DNA of 7,556 nucleotides from Clostridia bacterium (GCA_017451975.1 JAFTNI010000046.1:1-7556); one strand, 5' to 3'; positions 1-5,842 are shown, counted from the stretch's first letter. The notes: generated from the letters alone by a model not told the origin. Translations and numbers: made by a program.

Positions 1-1291
1 CCTCGGAAACAAGGCGCATTGCATAGGGGAATTCTTCAACAGAGGGAAGAACGGGAACGAGCGCGCGTTCTGCAAGAGCGCCGTGGCCGATTTCACGTCT
101 GCCGGGGCTGCGGATAGCTTTTGCTTCGCCTGTGGAGTAGCCGGGCATATTGTAGTGGTGCATATATCTCTTTTCCGTTTCATCGTCGAGGCCTTCGAGC
201 ATCTGGCTATCGGAAAGAGCGCCTATTGTAGCGATTGTAAGAACCTGTGTCTGGCCGCGTGTGAAAAGACCGGAGCCGTGAACACGGGGAAGAACCGCAA
301 CCTCGGAAGCGAGGGGGCGGAGGTCGTTCATACCTCTGCCGTCAACACGTTTCTTATCAACGAGGAGCCAGCGGCGAACGATCTTTTTCTGGATTTTATA
401 GATAAGCTCGGGAAGAACAACTGCGAGGTCGGGGTATTTTTCACCGAATGTTTCAGCAATTCTGTCCTGAATGGGCTGCATTTTTGCATCGCGAACAGTT
501 TTATCGTCTGTATCGAGCGCTTCCATAACGTCTGCTTCGCAGAAAGCGAAGATTTCATCGAACATATCGTGGTCGAGCTCGCAAGAGGGGTAATCGAATT
601 TGGGCTTGCCGATTTCAGCAACGATGCCGTCGATGAACTTGAGAAGACCTTTGATTTCTTCGTGAGCCTTCATAATAGCATCGAACATAACGTCGTCGGG
701 AACTTCTTTAGCGCCTGCTTCGATCATAACAACCTTCTTTTCGCTTGCGGCAACTGTAAGCTCAAGGTCGCTTACCTTGCGCTGCTCAGCTGTGGGGTTG
801 ATAACGATTTCGCCGTTTACAAGGCCAACGAAAGCGCCGCCGATAGGTCCGTTCCATGGAATATCGGAAATGGAAAGGGCGATGGATGCGCCGATCATAG
901 CTGTGATTTCGGGGGAGCAATCCTGGTCAACAGACATAACTGTGAGTGTGAGAGCAACGTCGTTGCGAAGGTCCTTGGGGAAAAGGGGGCGCACGGGTCT
1001 GTCGATCACGCGGCTTGTGAGAATAGCCTTTTCGGAAGGTCTGCCTTCGCGGCGGAGATAACCGCCGGGGATTTTGCCAACGGCATACATCTTTTCGTCG
1101 TAGTCAACGGAAAGGGGAAGGAAATCGATGCCGTCGCGGGGTTTAGCGCTTGCTGTAGCGCAAGCAAGAATTGTTGTTTCGCCGTAGCGAATCATGCAAG
1201 AGCCGTTTGCAAGGCCTGCAACCTTACCTGTTTCAACGGTAAGAGGTCTGCCGGCGTATGTGTAATTAAACACTTTGTAATTTTCGAACAT
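1..1291 (-). CDS. pnp: Polynucleotide phosphorylase, N-terminal 430 residues (gene continues past left edge)
   Basis: PNPase is a phosphate-dependent 3'-5' exoribonuclease, a homotrimer that degrades mRNA in the cytoplasm. I translated the minus strand by hand from 1291 and it stays open to base 1. Residues about 10-145 match the first RNase PH core (YGETT at 36-40; LRREGRPSEKAI at 79-90, the RNA-contact loop region; VIDRPVRPLFP at 95-105). Residues about 200-310 correspond to the helical linker. From about 315 the second RNase PH core begins (VDGRGMNDLRPL, LPRVHGSGLFTRGQTQVL, RREIGHGALAERAL). The family is about 700 residues long, so roughly 60% is present. The catalytic Ser/Asp residues of the second core and the KH and S1 domains lie outside. 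The start is set by GGAGG at 1297-1301, 5 bases upstream. An in-frame ATG at 1303 would put that site inside the coding region. The gene lies downstream of rpsO, the usual order. Confidence 0.97.
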   Translation of the reverse strand, partial: MFENYKVFNYTYAGRPLTVETGKVAGLANGSCMIRYGETTILACATASAKPRDGIDFLPLSVDYDEKMYAVGKIPGGYLRREGRPSEKAILTSRVIDRPVRPLFPKDLRNDVALTLTVMSVDQDCSPEITAMIGASIALSISDIPWNGPIGGAFVGLVNGEIVINPTAEQRKVSDLELTVAASEKKVVMIEAGAKEVPDDVMFDAIMKAHEEIKGLLKFIDGIVAEIGKPKFDYPSCELDHDMFDEIFAFCEADVMEALDTDDKTVRDAKMQPIQDRIAETFGEKYPDLAVVLPELIYKIQKKIVRRWLLVDKKRVDGRGMNDLRPLASEVAVLPRVHGSGLFTRGQTQVLTIATIGALSDSQMLEGLDDETEKRYMHHYNMPGYSTGEAKAIRSPGRREIGHGALAERALVPVLPSVEEFPYAMRLVSE

Positions 1292-1327
1292 TTCTGCCTC
1301 CATAAATTATAAATAGGTTTATTTTGG

Positions 1328-1415
1328 GTAATGCCCGAAGCTGTTTAGCACTTAAATGAAGGTCGAAGCGCTTCGGCGCTCATTTAACTGCTATACAGGA
1401 CTTCCGCGGCATTAC
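1328..1415 (-). promoter_or_regulatory. Long interrupted stem-loop in the pnp leader (candidate RNase III / autoregulation site)
   Basis: An 88-base inverted repeat lies about 36 bases upstream of the pnp start. Pairing steps are: 1328-1335 with 1408-1415 (8 bp), 1337-1340 with 1401-1404, 1341-1344 with 1395-1398, 1346-1350 with 1389-1393, 1352-1359 with 1380-1387 (8 bp), and 1364-1367 with 1372-1375 around a GCGC loop. This gives about 33 pairs broken only by single mismatches and small bulges. A second short hairpin (GCTTTC/GAAAGC, 1418-1435) abuts it. In E. coli, a long leader stem-loop of pnp is cut by RNase III and the product is then attacked by PNPase, giving autoregulation. A similar role here is inferred from position and shape only. 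It could instead be a dispersed palindromic repeat. Confidence 0.65.
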
Positions 1416-1492
1416 TCGCTTTCTTGAAAGAAAGCTCGGCAAAGAACTTTATAAAAATATCGTTTTTTGCTTCTGCTTATAGGGATTTTGCT

Positions 1493-1529
1493 AAAAGGGA
1501 CGAAGCGCATATGTCGTTCCGTCCCTTTT
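1493..1529 (-). terminator. Weak terminator or attenuator hairpin between rpsO and pnp
   Basis: AAAAGGGACG (1493-1502) pairs perfectly with CGTCCCTTTT (1520-1529), a 10-bp stem beginning 9 bases after the rpsO stop codon on the minus strand. The U-run is only the four T's that form the end of the stem, followed by AGC, so termination is probably partial. This fits read-through into pnp, as in the rpsO-pnp operon of E. coli, where a terminator separates the two genes. The hairpin could also stabilise the rpsO 3' end. Confidence 0.7.
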
Positions 1530-1538
1530 GTGCTGAAA

Positions 1539-1805
1539 TTATTTTCTTATACCGAGTTTTTCGATGATAGCACGGTAACGGTTGATGTCTTTCTTCTGGA
1601 GGTAACCGAGAAGGTTTCTTCTCTTACCAACCATTTTGAAAAGACCGCGGCGGCTATGGTTGTCCTGGGGGTTCTTTTTAAGGTGCTCTGTGAGCTCTGC
1701 AATTCTCTTTGTGAGAATAGCGATCTGAACTTCGGGAGAACCTGTGTCGTTTTCGTGTGCCTGGTTAGCTACGATGATAGCCTGTTTTTCTTCTTTGAGT
1801 AACAT
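1539..1805 (-). CDS. rpsO: 30S ribosomal protein S15
   Basis: S15 is a primary binder of 16S rRNA at the central-domain three-way junction and helps build the platform of the small subunit. The 88-residue product has the standard family length and all the hallmarks: KEEKQAII at the N-terminus, ENDTGSPEVQIA (18-29), LTKRIAELTEHLK (31-43), DNHSRRGL (48-55, rRNA contact) and GKRRNLLGYLQKKD (60-73). The start is fixed by GAGGTG at 1811-1816, 5 bases upstream of ATG. It is transcribed from the promoter at 1924-1952, and pnp follows 247 bases downstream on the same strand. S15 commonly represses its own translation by binding its leader. The leader here is long enough for that (see 1806-1917). Confidence 0.98.
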   Translation of the reverse strand: MLLKEEKQAIIVANQAHENDTGSPEVQIAILTKRIAELTEHLKKNPQDNHSRRGLFKMVGKRRNLLGYLQKKDINRYRAIIEKLGIRK

Positions 1806-1917
1806 AATTTCACCTCATAAAATATTTTAGTAATTTTTTGTAGCGCCGAAAGCAAAGCGGGCGGCGGGTGAAGCGCCTCGTGGCCTTTTATCCGCAGGCT
1901 GTGCCATGGCTCATACA
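1806..1917 (-). promoter_or_regulatory. rpsO 5' leader, candidate S15-binding autoregulatory RNA
   Basis: About 112 bases separate the predicted transcription start from the rpsO ATG, and no gene fits here. The promoter-proximal two-thirds is strikingly GC-rich in an AT-rich intergenic region. It offers several competing pairings: GCCU/AGGC (1883-1886 with 1896-1899), GCGG near 1892-1895 with either CCGC stretch at 1857-1864, and the palindrome GCCATGGC (1903-1910). The last part is AU-rich, and the palindrome TAAAATATTTTA (1818-1829) lies just before the Shine-Dalgarno sequence. Leaders of S15 genes in several phyla bind S15 through unrelated folds. Which fold applies here cannot be settled by eye. 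Confidence 0.45.
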
Positions 1918-1923
1918 GAAGGG

Positions 1924-1952
1924 ATTATACCACATATTTTTTTCAAAGTAAA
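1924..1952 (-). promoter_or_regulatory. Promoter of rpsO-pnp
   Basis: On the minus strand the -10 element is TATAAT (1924-1929), preceded by TGG, which makes an extended -10 (TGn). A -35 element TTTACT (1947-1952, 4 of 6 consensus) is spaced by 17 bases. The upstream flank is rich in A and T runs, resembling an UP element. The predicted start is near 1917. Confidence 0.85.
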
Positions 1953-1963
1953 GAGTTTTTTTG

Positions 1964-2016
1964 AAAAAAGTAAAATATTTTTTCTGCTTTTCGAAAAAAA
2001 TATGGGAAACTTTTTT
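1964..2016. repeat. AT-rich inverted repeat between divergent promoters
   Basis: AAAAAAGT (1964-1971) is repeated inverted as ACTTTTTT (2009-2016). Inside it lies a second imperfect pair, ATATTTTTTC with GAAAAAAATAT. The segment sits between the divergent rpsO and fba promoters and consists mostly of phased A/T runs, so it may act as curved DNA or UP-element sequence for either promoter. Low-complexity composition alone can give such symmetry. Confidence 0.35.
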
Positions 2017-2035
2017 AAATTATCTCCAAATCATA

Positions 2036-2064
2036 TTGCAAAATTCCAAAATATAGTGTAAAAT
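2036..2064 (+). promoter_or_regulatory. Promoter of the aldolase gene
   Basis: TTGCAA (2036-2041, 5 of 6 consensus) and TAAAAT (2059-2064, 5 of 6) are separated by 17 bases. The predicted start near 2071 gives a leader of about 49 bases. No other hexamer pair in this intergenic region is as good on the plus strand. Confidence 0.75.
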
Positions 2065-2085
2065 ATAAGAGTAAAATAATATTTT

Positions 2086-2101
2086 GCATACTGCGGTATG
2101 C
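2086..2101 (+). promoter_or_regulatory. Small perfect hairpin in the aldolase mRNA leader
   Basis: GCATAC (2086-2091) pairs with GTATGC (2096-2101) around a TGCG loop. It lies about 15 bases from the predicted mRNA 5' end and 6 bases before the Shine-Dalgarno sequence, leaving that site exposed. A 5'-proximal hairpin of this type commonly protects mRNA from 5'-end decay. That role is inferred here. Confidence 0.5.
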
Positions 2102-2119
2102 GGAAATGAGGAACAATAA

Positions 2120-3079
2120 ATGGCAATAGTAACAACAAAAGAGATGTTTAAGAAAGCTTACGAAGGCGGCTACGCTGTTGGTGCTTTCAACATTAACAAC
2201 ATGGAAATCATCCAGGCTATCACAGAAGCTTGCGCAGAAGAAAAATCCCCCGTTATTCTTCAGGTTTCCGCAGGTGCGAGAAAATACGCAAAGCACGAAT
2301 ATCTTATGGCTCTTGCAAAAGCAGCTGTAGCAGATACGGGCATTGACCTTGCGCTCCACCTCGACCACGGCGCAGATTTCGAAATCTGCAAATCCTGCAT
2401 CGACGGCGGCTTCTCCTCCGTTATGATCGACGGCTCTCACCACACGTTTGAAGACAACATCGCGCTCACAAAGAAAGTAGTTGAGTACGCTCACGCAAAC
2501 GGCGTTGTTGTTGAAGGTGAGCTCGGCGTTCTCGCAGGCGTTGAAGATGACGTTGTAGCAGAACATTCTTCTTACACAAAACCCGAAGAGGTTGAAGAAT
2601 TCGTAAGCAAAACAGGCGTTGACTCTCTCGCAATTTCTATCGGTACTTCCCACGGCGCTTACAAATTCACAGCTAAACAGTGCACAAGAAACGAACAGGG
2701 CATTCTCGTTCCCCCTCCGCTCCGTTTCGACATTCTCGAAGAAATCGAAAAGAGACTTCCCGGCTTCCCGATCGTTCTCCACGGTGCTTCCTCCGTTTCC
2801 CAGGAACACGTTAAAGAAATCAACTCTCTCGGCGGCGAACTTCCCGACGCTGTAGGTATTCCCGAAGAACAGCTCCGCAAAGCTGCTTCCATGGCTGTAT
2901 GTAAGATCAATATCGACTCCGATATCCGTCTTGCTATGACAGCAGGTATCCGTCGCGTAATGTTCAAAGATCCTTCCGTGTTCGACCCCAGAGCTTACCT
3001 CACGGTTGCTCGTGCAGAAGTTAAAGAAATGGTTAGACACAAAATCGTTGACGTTCTTGGCTCCAACCGCAAAGCGTAA
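2120..3079 (+). CDS. fba: Class II fructose-1,6-bisphosphate aldolase
   Basis: This zinc enzyme cleaves fructose 1,6-bisphosphate to dihydroxyacetone phosphate and glyceraldehyde 3-phosphate in glycolysis, and works in reverse in gluconeogenesis. The 319-residue protein fits the family's 285-360 range. Visible family residues are HLDHG (80-84, with catalytic Asp82 and zinc ligand His83), MIDGSH (102-107), EGELG (132-136), IGTSHG (174-179, zinc ligand His178), VLHGAS (219-224, zinc ligand His221) and KINIDSDIR (262-270, substrate and phosphate contacts). The start has GAGGA at 2108-2112, 7 bases upstream. Codon choice is strongly biased (GCT, GTT, ATC, AAA), as in highly expressed genes. It appears monocistronic or nearly so, with its own promoter and a strong terminator. 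A tagatose-bisphosphate or related class II aldolase is the main alternative, but the overall match favours FBP aldolase. Confidence 0.95.
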   Translation: MAIVTTKEMFKKAYEGGYAVGAFNINNMEIIQAITEACAEEKSPVILQVSAGARKYAKHEYLMALAKAAVADTGIDLALHLDHGADFEICKSCIDGGFSSVMIDGSHHTFEDNIALTKKVVEYAHANGVVVEGELGVLAGVEDDVVAEHSSYTKPEEVEEFVSKTGVDSLAISIGTSHGAYKFTAKQCTRNEQGILVPPPLRFDILEEIEKRLPGFPIVLHGASSVSQEHVKEINSLGGELPDAVGIPEEQLRKAASMAVCKINIDSDIRLAMTAGIRRVMFKDPSVFDPRAYLTVARAEVKEMVRHKIVDVLGSNRKA

Positions 3080-3098
3080 ACCCCAAATATGCAAAATT

Positions 3099-3130
3099 AA
3101 AAGGGCGCATTTTGCGCCCTTTTTGTTTTT
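3099..3130 (+). terminator. Strong intrinsic terminator of the aldolase gene
   Basis: AAGGGCGCA (3101-3109) pairs with TGCGCCCTT (3113-3121) around a TTT loop. The stem is followed by a T-rich tract to 3130 interrupted by a single G, and preceded by extra A's that can pair with it. It lies 19 bases after the fba stop codon. Confidence 0.93.
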
Positions 3131-3142
3131 ATGAGGTGAAAA

Positions 3143-3460
3143 ATGCACGATTTTACGGAATACGATAAAGTTTTTACTTTGCTTGATTATTGCTACCGAA
3201 TTTGCGAGGAAGATGCTCTGGGCGCATTGCTCGGAATGATGGACAGGGAACTATTCGAAGGTGATATGCCTGCAGACGCAGCGGAATACAATGATTTTAT
3301 GCGCATATACAAGGGCAAAAGTACACGGGAAACGGCGATAGACTTTCTTGTGTGGCACATGGAAGAGTTTGATTTTCCTCTTTTGGAAAGTGTAAATATA
3401 TTGAGGGAAATGGAAGATGGCGAAGTGCGCGCGATTTTAGAAAAAAGTCTGAATTTGTAA
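3143..3460 (+). CDS. Small acidic protein of unknown function
   Basis: I do not recognise this 105-residue protein. It is acidic (25 Asp/Glu against 10 Lys/Arg by hand count). It has no signal peptide, no membrane segment and no clear metal-binding motif, only two Cys near the N-terminus (17 and 21). Alternating hydrophobic and acidic residues suggest a mostly helical soluble protein. The coding call rests on an open frame with a good Shine-Dalgarno sequence (GAGGTG, 3133-3138) four bases before ATG. Its position 12 bases after the aldolase terminator leaves no room for a separate promoter, so expression probably depends on read-through or on a promoter inside fba. The antisense frames over it look like shadows. 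Confidence 0.72.
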   Translation: MHDFTEYDKVFTLLDYCYRICEEDALGALLGMMDRELFEGDMPADAAEYNDFMRIYKGKSTRETAIDFLVWHMEEFDFPLLESVNILREMEDGEVRAILEKSLNL

Positions 3461-3463
3461 AAA

Positions 3464-3520
3464 TGCGCCGTGGTTCCGAGTAATTTTTGCGTGAGCAAAA
3501 ATCAAACTCGGGGAGGCGCA
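3464..3520. repeat. Compound inverted repeat after the small acidic gene
   Basis: Three nested stems form one 57-base structure starting 4 bases after the stop codon. TGCGCC (3464-3469) pairs with GGCGCA (3515-3520). CCGAGT (3476-3481) pairs with ACTCGG (3506-3511). TTTTTGC (3484-3490) pairs with GCAAAAA (3495-3501) around GTGA. It may mark the mRNA 3' end, but no U-run follows, so it is not a typical intrinsic terminator. A dispersed palindromic repeat is possible. Confidence 0.6.
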
Positions 3521-3585
3521 AGAAGTTCTGGCTTTTTGTAGAAGTGACAAAGCGATAAACCTGCAAGGTTTTTGTTTCTTTTTGT

Positions 3586-3612
3586 AACTTTTTCTTTCAA
3601 AAAGAAAAAGTT
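3586..3612. repeat. Perfect 12-bp inverted repeat
   Basis: AACTTTTTCTTT (3586-3597) and AAAGAAAAAGTT (3601-3612) are perfectly complementary around a CAA loop. The arm runs into TTTG on the plus strand, so it could end plus-strand transcripts, although the stem is AT-rich. It lies in the spacer between convergent genes. Confidence 0.6.
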
Positions 3613-3624
3613 TGTTGTATACCC

Positions 3625-3641
3625 GAAAGCCGCAGGCTTTC
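3625..3641. repeat. Perfect 7-bp inverted repeat
   Basis: GAAAGCC (3625-3631) pairs with GGCTTTC (3635-3641) around a GCA loop. It is the third of four hairpins within about 215 bases. No U-run follows, and its function is unknown. Confidence 0.5.
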
Positions 3642-3647
3642 AAATAG

Positions 3648-3678
3648 AGAAAAAGGACGCATTTCGCGCCCTTTTTCT
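3648..3678 (-). terminator. Terminator of the S1-domain gene, possibly bidirectional
   Basis: AGAAAAAGG (3648-3656) pairs with CCTTTTTCT (3670-3678). After one mismatch, CGC/GCG continues the stem around an ATTTC loop. On the minus strand the stem ends in CCTTTTTCTCTATTTG, giving a U-rich tail. It begins one base after the stop codon of the minus-strand gene. Symmetric A and T runs mean it could also stop plus-strand transcripts from the convergent side. Confidence 0.85.
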
Positions 3679-3679
3679 G

Positions 3680-4621
3680 CTATTCAAAAACCGTTTCTAT
3701 TACCCTTGCACATTCCTCGGGGGAATATACCCACTTATCTATATGACCTGCTTCGATTTTATAATCGAAGCTTTTTTCGCGCGTTTCGGGGGCAGGGAAA
3801 GTATCTACGATAACAAGCTTTACCTTCATTTTTTCTGGAATTATATTTTTTATGTAAACTGCCGCGTTTCCGCCCGCGTAAATATCGTCGCGGTATTCCG
3901 CAAGCCCCGCAAGGTTCGGCGCAAGCTCGACGAAGATGCCGTAGGATTCTATGCTTCTCACAATGCCCGAAACCGTTTGCCCCACGGAAAAAGCGCCCGC
4001 GTTTTCGCTCCATGTGCCGAGCAGCTCCTTGTGCGTCATGTAAATTCTGCCCGTTGCATAATCGATGCTTTTTATGGCGGCTTTTATCTGCATACCCGTG
4101 TAAAATCTGTCGCGCGGGTGAGAGATGCGCGAAACTGAAATGCAATCTATAGACATAAGCGAAACAATGCCGCAACCTATATCGAGAAACGCGCCGAAAG
4201 GCTCCAGGTGCGTGACGGTGGCGTCAATTATATCCCCCGCGGTAAGTGAAAGCAGAAAATTTTCCATACATTCGCGCTGGGCTTCTTTGCGCGAAAGCAC
4301 GGCGACTTTTTCACCGTCCAGCTCGCGAAAGCCTATTATTTTAAAGCAAACCGCTTTGCCAACACGGGTTATAACGGCAATATCCTTCGGCTCTTCGCCC
4401 GTTTTGCTATATTCAACCTCGCTTTGGGGCATAATACCGCGCATTTTACCGAGATTGAAGGAAAGTACCTTGCCCTCGCCCCTGTCCTCGCAGTAAAGCG
4501 CAATACTTTCCAGAATTTTACCCTCTGCCATAGCGCGCATAAGCGCCGCCTCGCCCATAAAATATTCTCTGTTTTCGGAAGAGGCAAGAAGCTTGCCCTC
4601 CGGTTTATACGTATTAATCAT
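3680..4621 (-). CDS. Protein with three S1-type RNA-binding domains (ribosomal protein S1-like)
   Basis: The 313-residue product is built from consecutive S1 (OB-fold) repeats. A divergent first repeat spans residues about 34-111 (GIMPQSE, then VGKAVCFKIIGF and VAVLSRKEA). The second spans about 129-197 (GDIIDATVTHLEPFGAFLDIGCGIVSL). The third spans about 214-275 (GQTVSGIVRSIESYGIFVELAPNLAGL). A tail of about 35 residues follows. Such S1-like proteins in Clostridia resemble bacterial ribosomal protein S1 and probably bind RNA, perhaps helping mRNA engage the 30S subunit, but the precise job is inferred. The start at 4621 has GGAGG (4628-4632) six bases upstream. The longer open frame to 4705 adds 28 basic residues with no ribosome site and overlaps the divergent promoter. 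The gene is transcribed away from the glycosyltransferase and ends at its own terminator. Confidence 0.88.
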   Translation of the reverse strand: MINTYKPEGKLLASSENREYFMGEAALMRAMAEGKILESIALYCEDRGEGKVLSFNLGKMRGIMPQSEVEYSKTGEEPKDIAVITRVGKAVCFKIIGFRELDGEKVAVLSRKEAQRECMENFLLSLTAGDIIDATVTHLEPFGAFLDIGCGIVSLMSIDCISVSRISHPRDRFYTGMQIKAAIKSIDYATGRIYMTHKELLGTWSENAGAFSVGQTVSGIVRSIESYGIFVELAPNLAGLAEYRDDIYAGGNAAVYIKNIIPEKMKVKLVIVDTFPAPETREKSFDYKIEAGHIDKWVYSPEECARVIETVFE

Positions 4622-4687
4622 TGTAATCCTCCGTTTTTTTCTTTTGTTAATCTTTATTCGCGCGCGCCCGCATTTATGCCAAAGTTT

Positions 4688-4716
4688 TTGACAATAATAA
4701 AACATTATGTTATAAT
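4688..4716 (+). promoter_or_regulatory. Perfect consensus promoter of the glycosyltransferase operon
   Basis: TTGACA (4688-4693) and TATAAT (4711-4716) both match consensus exactly with a 17-base spacer, and TGT precedes the -10 (extended -10). The predicted start is about 4722-4724 and the start codon is at 4730, so the leader would be only about 6-8 bases, with the AAAGG ribosome site at or before +1. The spacer contains AACAT-T-ATGTT (4701-4711), an inverted repeat touching the -10 that could be an operator. The S1-domain gene must start from the opposite strand of the same region, but I could not find a convincing promoter for it. Confidence 0.9.
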
Positions 4717-4729
4717 AAAAAGGTAAAGT

Positions 4730-5842
4730 ATGAAAAAGAAGATGCTTATAGTAGGCATAATGATGAACGCGGCGGGCACGGAGCGCTCGTTTCTCTCGTT
4801 TGCCGAAAAGATAGATTATAATAAATATGAAGTGGAGCTTTTGCTTGCAAGGCGCGAGGGGGCTTTTCTCCGCCTTGTGCCGACACAGGTAAAAGTTACG
4901 GAAATTGGCGAATACGGAGAAATTTTCACCATAAACAAAAGTAACGCATTTTCCGTTATAAAAAAGCTATATCTGCGAAAAAATCCCTTCTTTGCGCTCG
5001 CGCTTTTGCCTCATATAATAAATATGAAGCGCGGCGAGCCTTTTCGCACGTATGCCGCACATCGCATTTGGCTTGCTCTTATGAAAAAAATGCCGATGCA
5101 CGCGGGTGAATACGACGTTGCGCTTGCCTATTGGGGCGACCGCACGATGTTTTATATGGTGGATAAGGTGCGCGCGAAAAAGAAAATTGCGTGGCTTCAT
5201 TTCGATTACGATGAGCCGCCGCGCGAGGATGCGGTCTATTTGCCGTACTTTCACAAATGTGATAAGATTGTGACAGTTTCAAAAGCGATTGAAAATTCGC
5301 TTGCGGCGAGGTTTCCAGAGATTTGCGAAAAAATCGAAACCATAGAAAACTTCATAAATGAGCGCGAGATACTAGAAAAAGCGAAGGAGCCGTGCAATTA
5401 CCGCGACGGATTTTTTGGTAAAGTTGTGCTTTCCGTCGGGCGTATGTGCGCGCAGAAAGGGTTTGACCTTGCTATTCCGGCGGTGGGGCGGCTCTTCCGC
5501 GAAGGGGAAAATGTACATTATTATATAATCGGTGAGGGAGAGGTGGCATATGAAGCCAAGCTCCGCGCGCTTGCCGCCGAAGCCGGCGGATGTGTCACAT
5601 TTTTGCCGCGCACGGAAAACCCATATAAATTTATGGCGCGGTGCGACGTATATTTGCAACCCTCGCGCCACGAGGGAAAGCCGATAACCGTGGAAGAAGC
5701 GAAGGTTTTAGACAGACCATTGTGCGTGACAGATTATAAATCCGCGCGTGAGCAGGTTGTGGGCGTAAAAAACGCCGTTGTCTGCGAAATAAGCGAAGCG
5801 GGAATATATGAAGGAATAAAAGAAATTTTAAGGAGGATATGA
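4730..5842 (+). CDS. Glycosyltransferase family 4 (GT-B fold)
   Basis: This retaining GT-B enzyme would transfer a sugar from a nucleotide-sugar donor to a cell-surface or lipid acceptor on the cytoplasmic side of the membrane; donor and acceptor cannot be told. The 370-residue length suits GT4. The N-terminal half starts with MLIVGIMMNAAGTERSFLSF (5-24), the acceptor-side Rossmann domain with the GT-like glycine turn. The C-terminal half shows VVLSVGRMCAQKGFDLAI (232-249), YYIIGEGE (264-271), NPYKFMARCDVYLQPSRHEG (297-316) and the E-x7-E donor-site motif (Glu315 and Glu323 in EGKPITVEEA), followed by DRPLCVTDYKSAREQV. No membrane segment is visible. The start has AAAGG a few bases upstream and is unusually close to the promoter. 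It is the first gene of a three-gene operon, with 2 bases to the next start. No other glycan genes are nearby, so its pathway is unknown. Confidence 0.92.
   Translation: MKKKMLIVGIMMNAAGTERSFLSFAEKIDYNKYEVELLLARREGAFLRLVPTQVKVTEIGEYGEIFTINKSNAFSVIKKLYLRKNPFFALALLPHIINMKRGEPFRTYAAHRIWLALMKKMPMHAGEYDVALAYWGDRTMFYMVDKVRAKKKIAWLHFDYDEPPREDAVYLPYFHKCDKIVTVSKAIENSLAARFPEICEKIETIENFINEREILEKAKEPCNYRDGFFGKVVLSVGRMCAQKGFDLAIPAVGRLFREGENVHYYIIGEGEVAYEAKLRALAAEAGGCVTFLPRTENPYKFMARCDVYLQPSRHEGKPITVEEAKVLDRPLCVTDYKSAREQVVGVKNAVVCEISEAGIYEGIKEILRRI

Noticed and set aside
83..1312. 409-residue plus-strand open frame
   Set aside because: It lies wholly antisense to pnp. Its protein is Cys/Phe/Asn-rich with no family signal and there is no ribosome binding site. 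It is a shadow of pnp codon bias.
1436..1492. Separate pnp promoter in the rpsO-pnp spacer
   Set aside because: TATAAG- and TATAAA-like stretches occur on the minus strand, but none has an acceptable -35 at 16-18 bases. Read-through from rpsO is enough to explain pnp expression.
1467..1802. 111-residue plus-strand open frame
   Set aside because: Antisense to rpsO, which is unambiguous. No start signal.
2015..3148. 377-residue minus-strand open frame
   Set aside because: It is antisense to the aldolase gene over its full length. The strong codon bias of fba removes stops on the other strand, and the product resembles nothing.
3464..3641. CRISPR array or tandem repeat in the convergent spacer
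   Set aside because: The elements are different palindromes without a repeated unit or regular spacers.
3572..4138. 188-residue plus-strand open frame
   Set aside because: It overlaps the terminator and the 3' third of the S1-domain gene on the opposite strand. Low-complexity start, no ribosome binding site.
4622..4705. N-terminal extension of the S1-domain protein by 28 residues
   Set aside because: The extension overlaps the divergent promoter region and lacks a Shine-Dalgarno sequence, while GGAGG lies 6 bases before the ATG at 4621.
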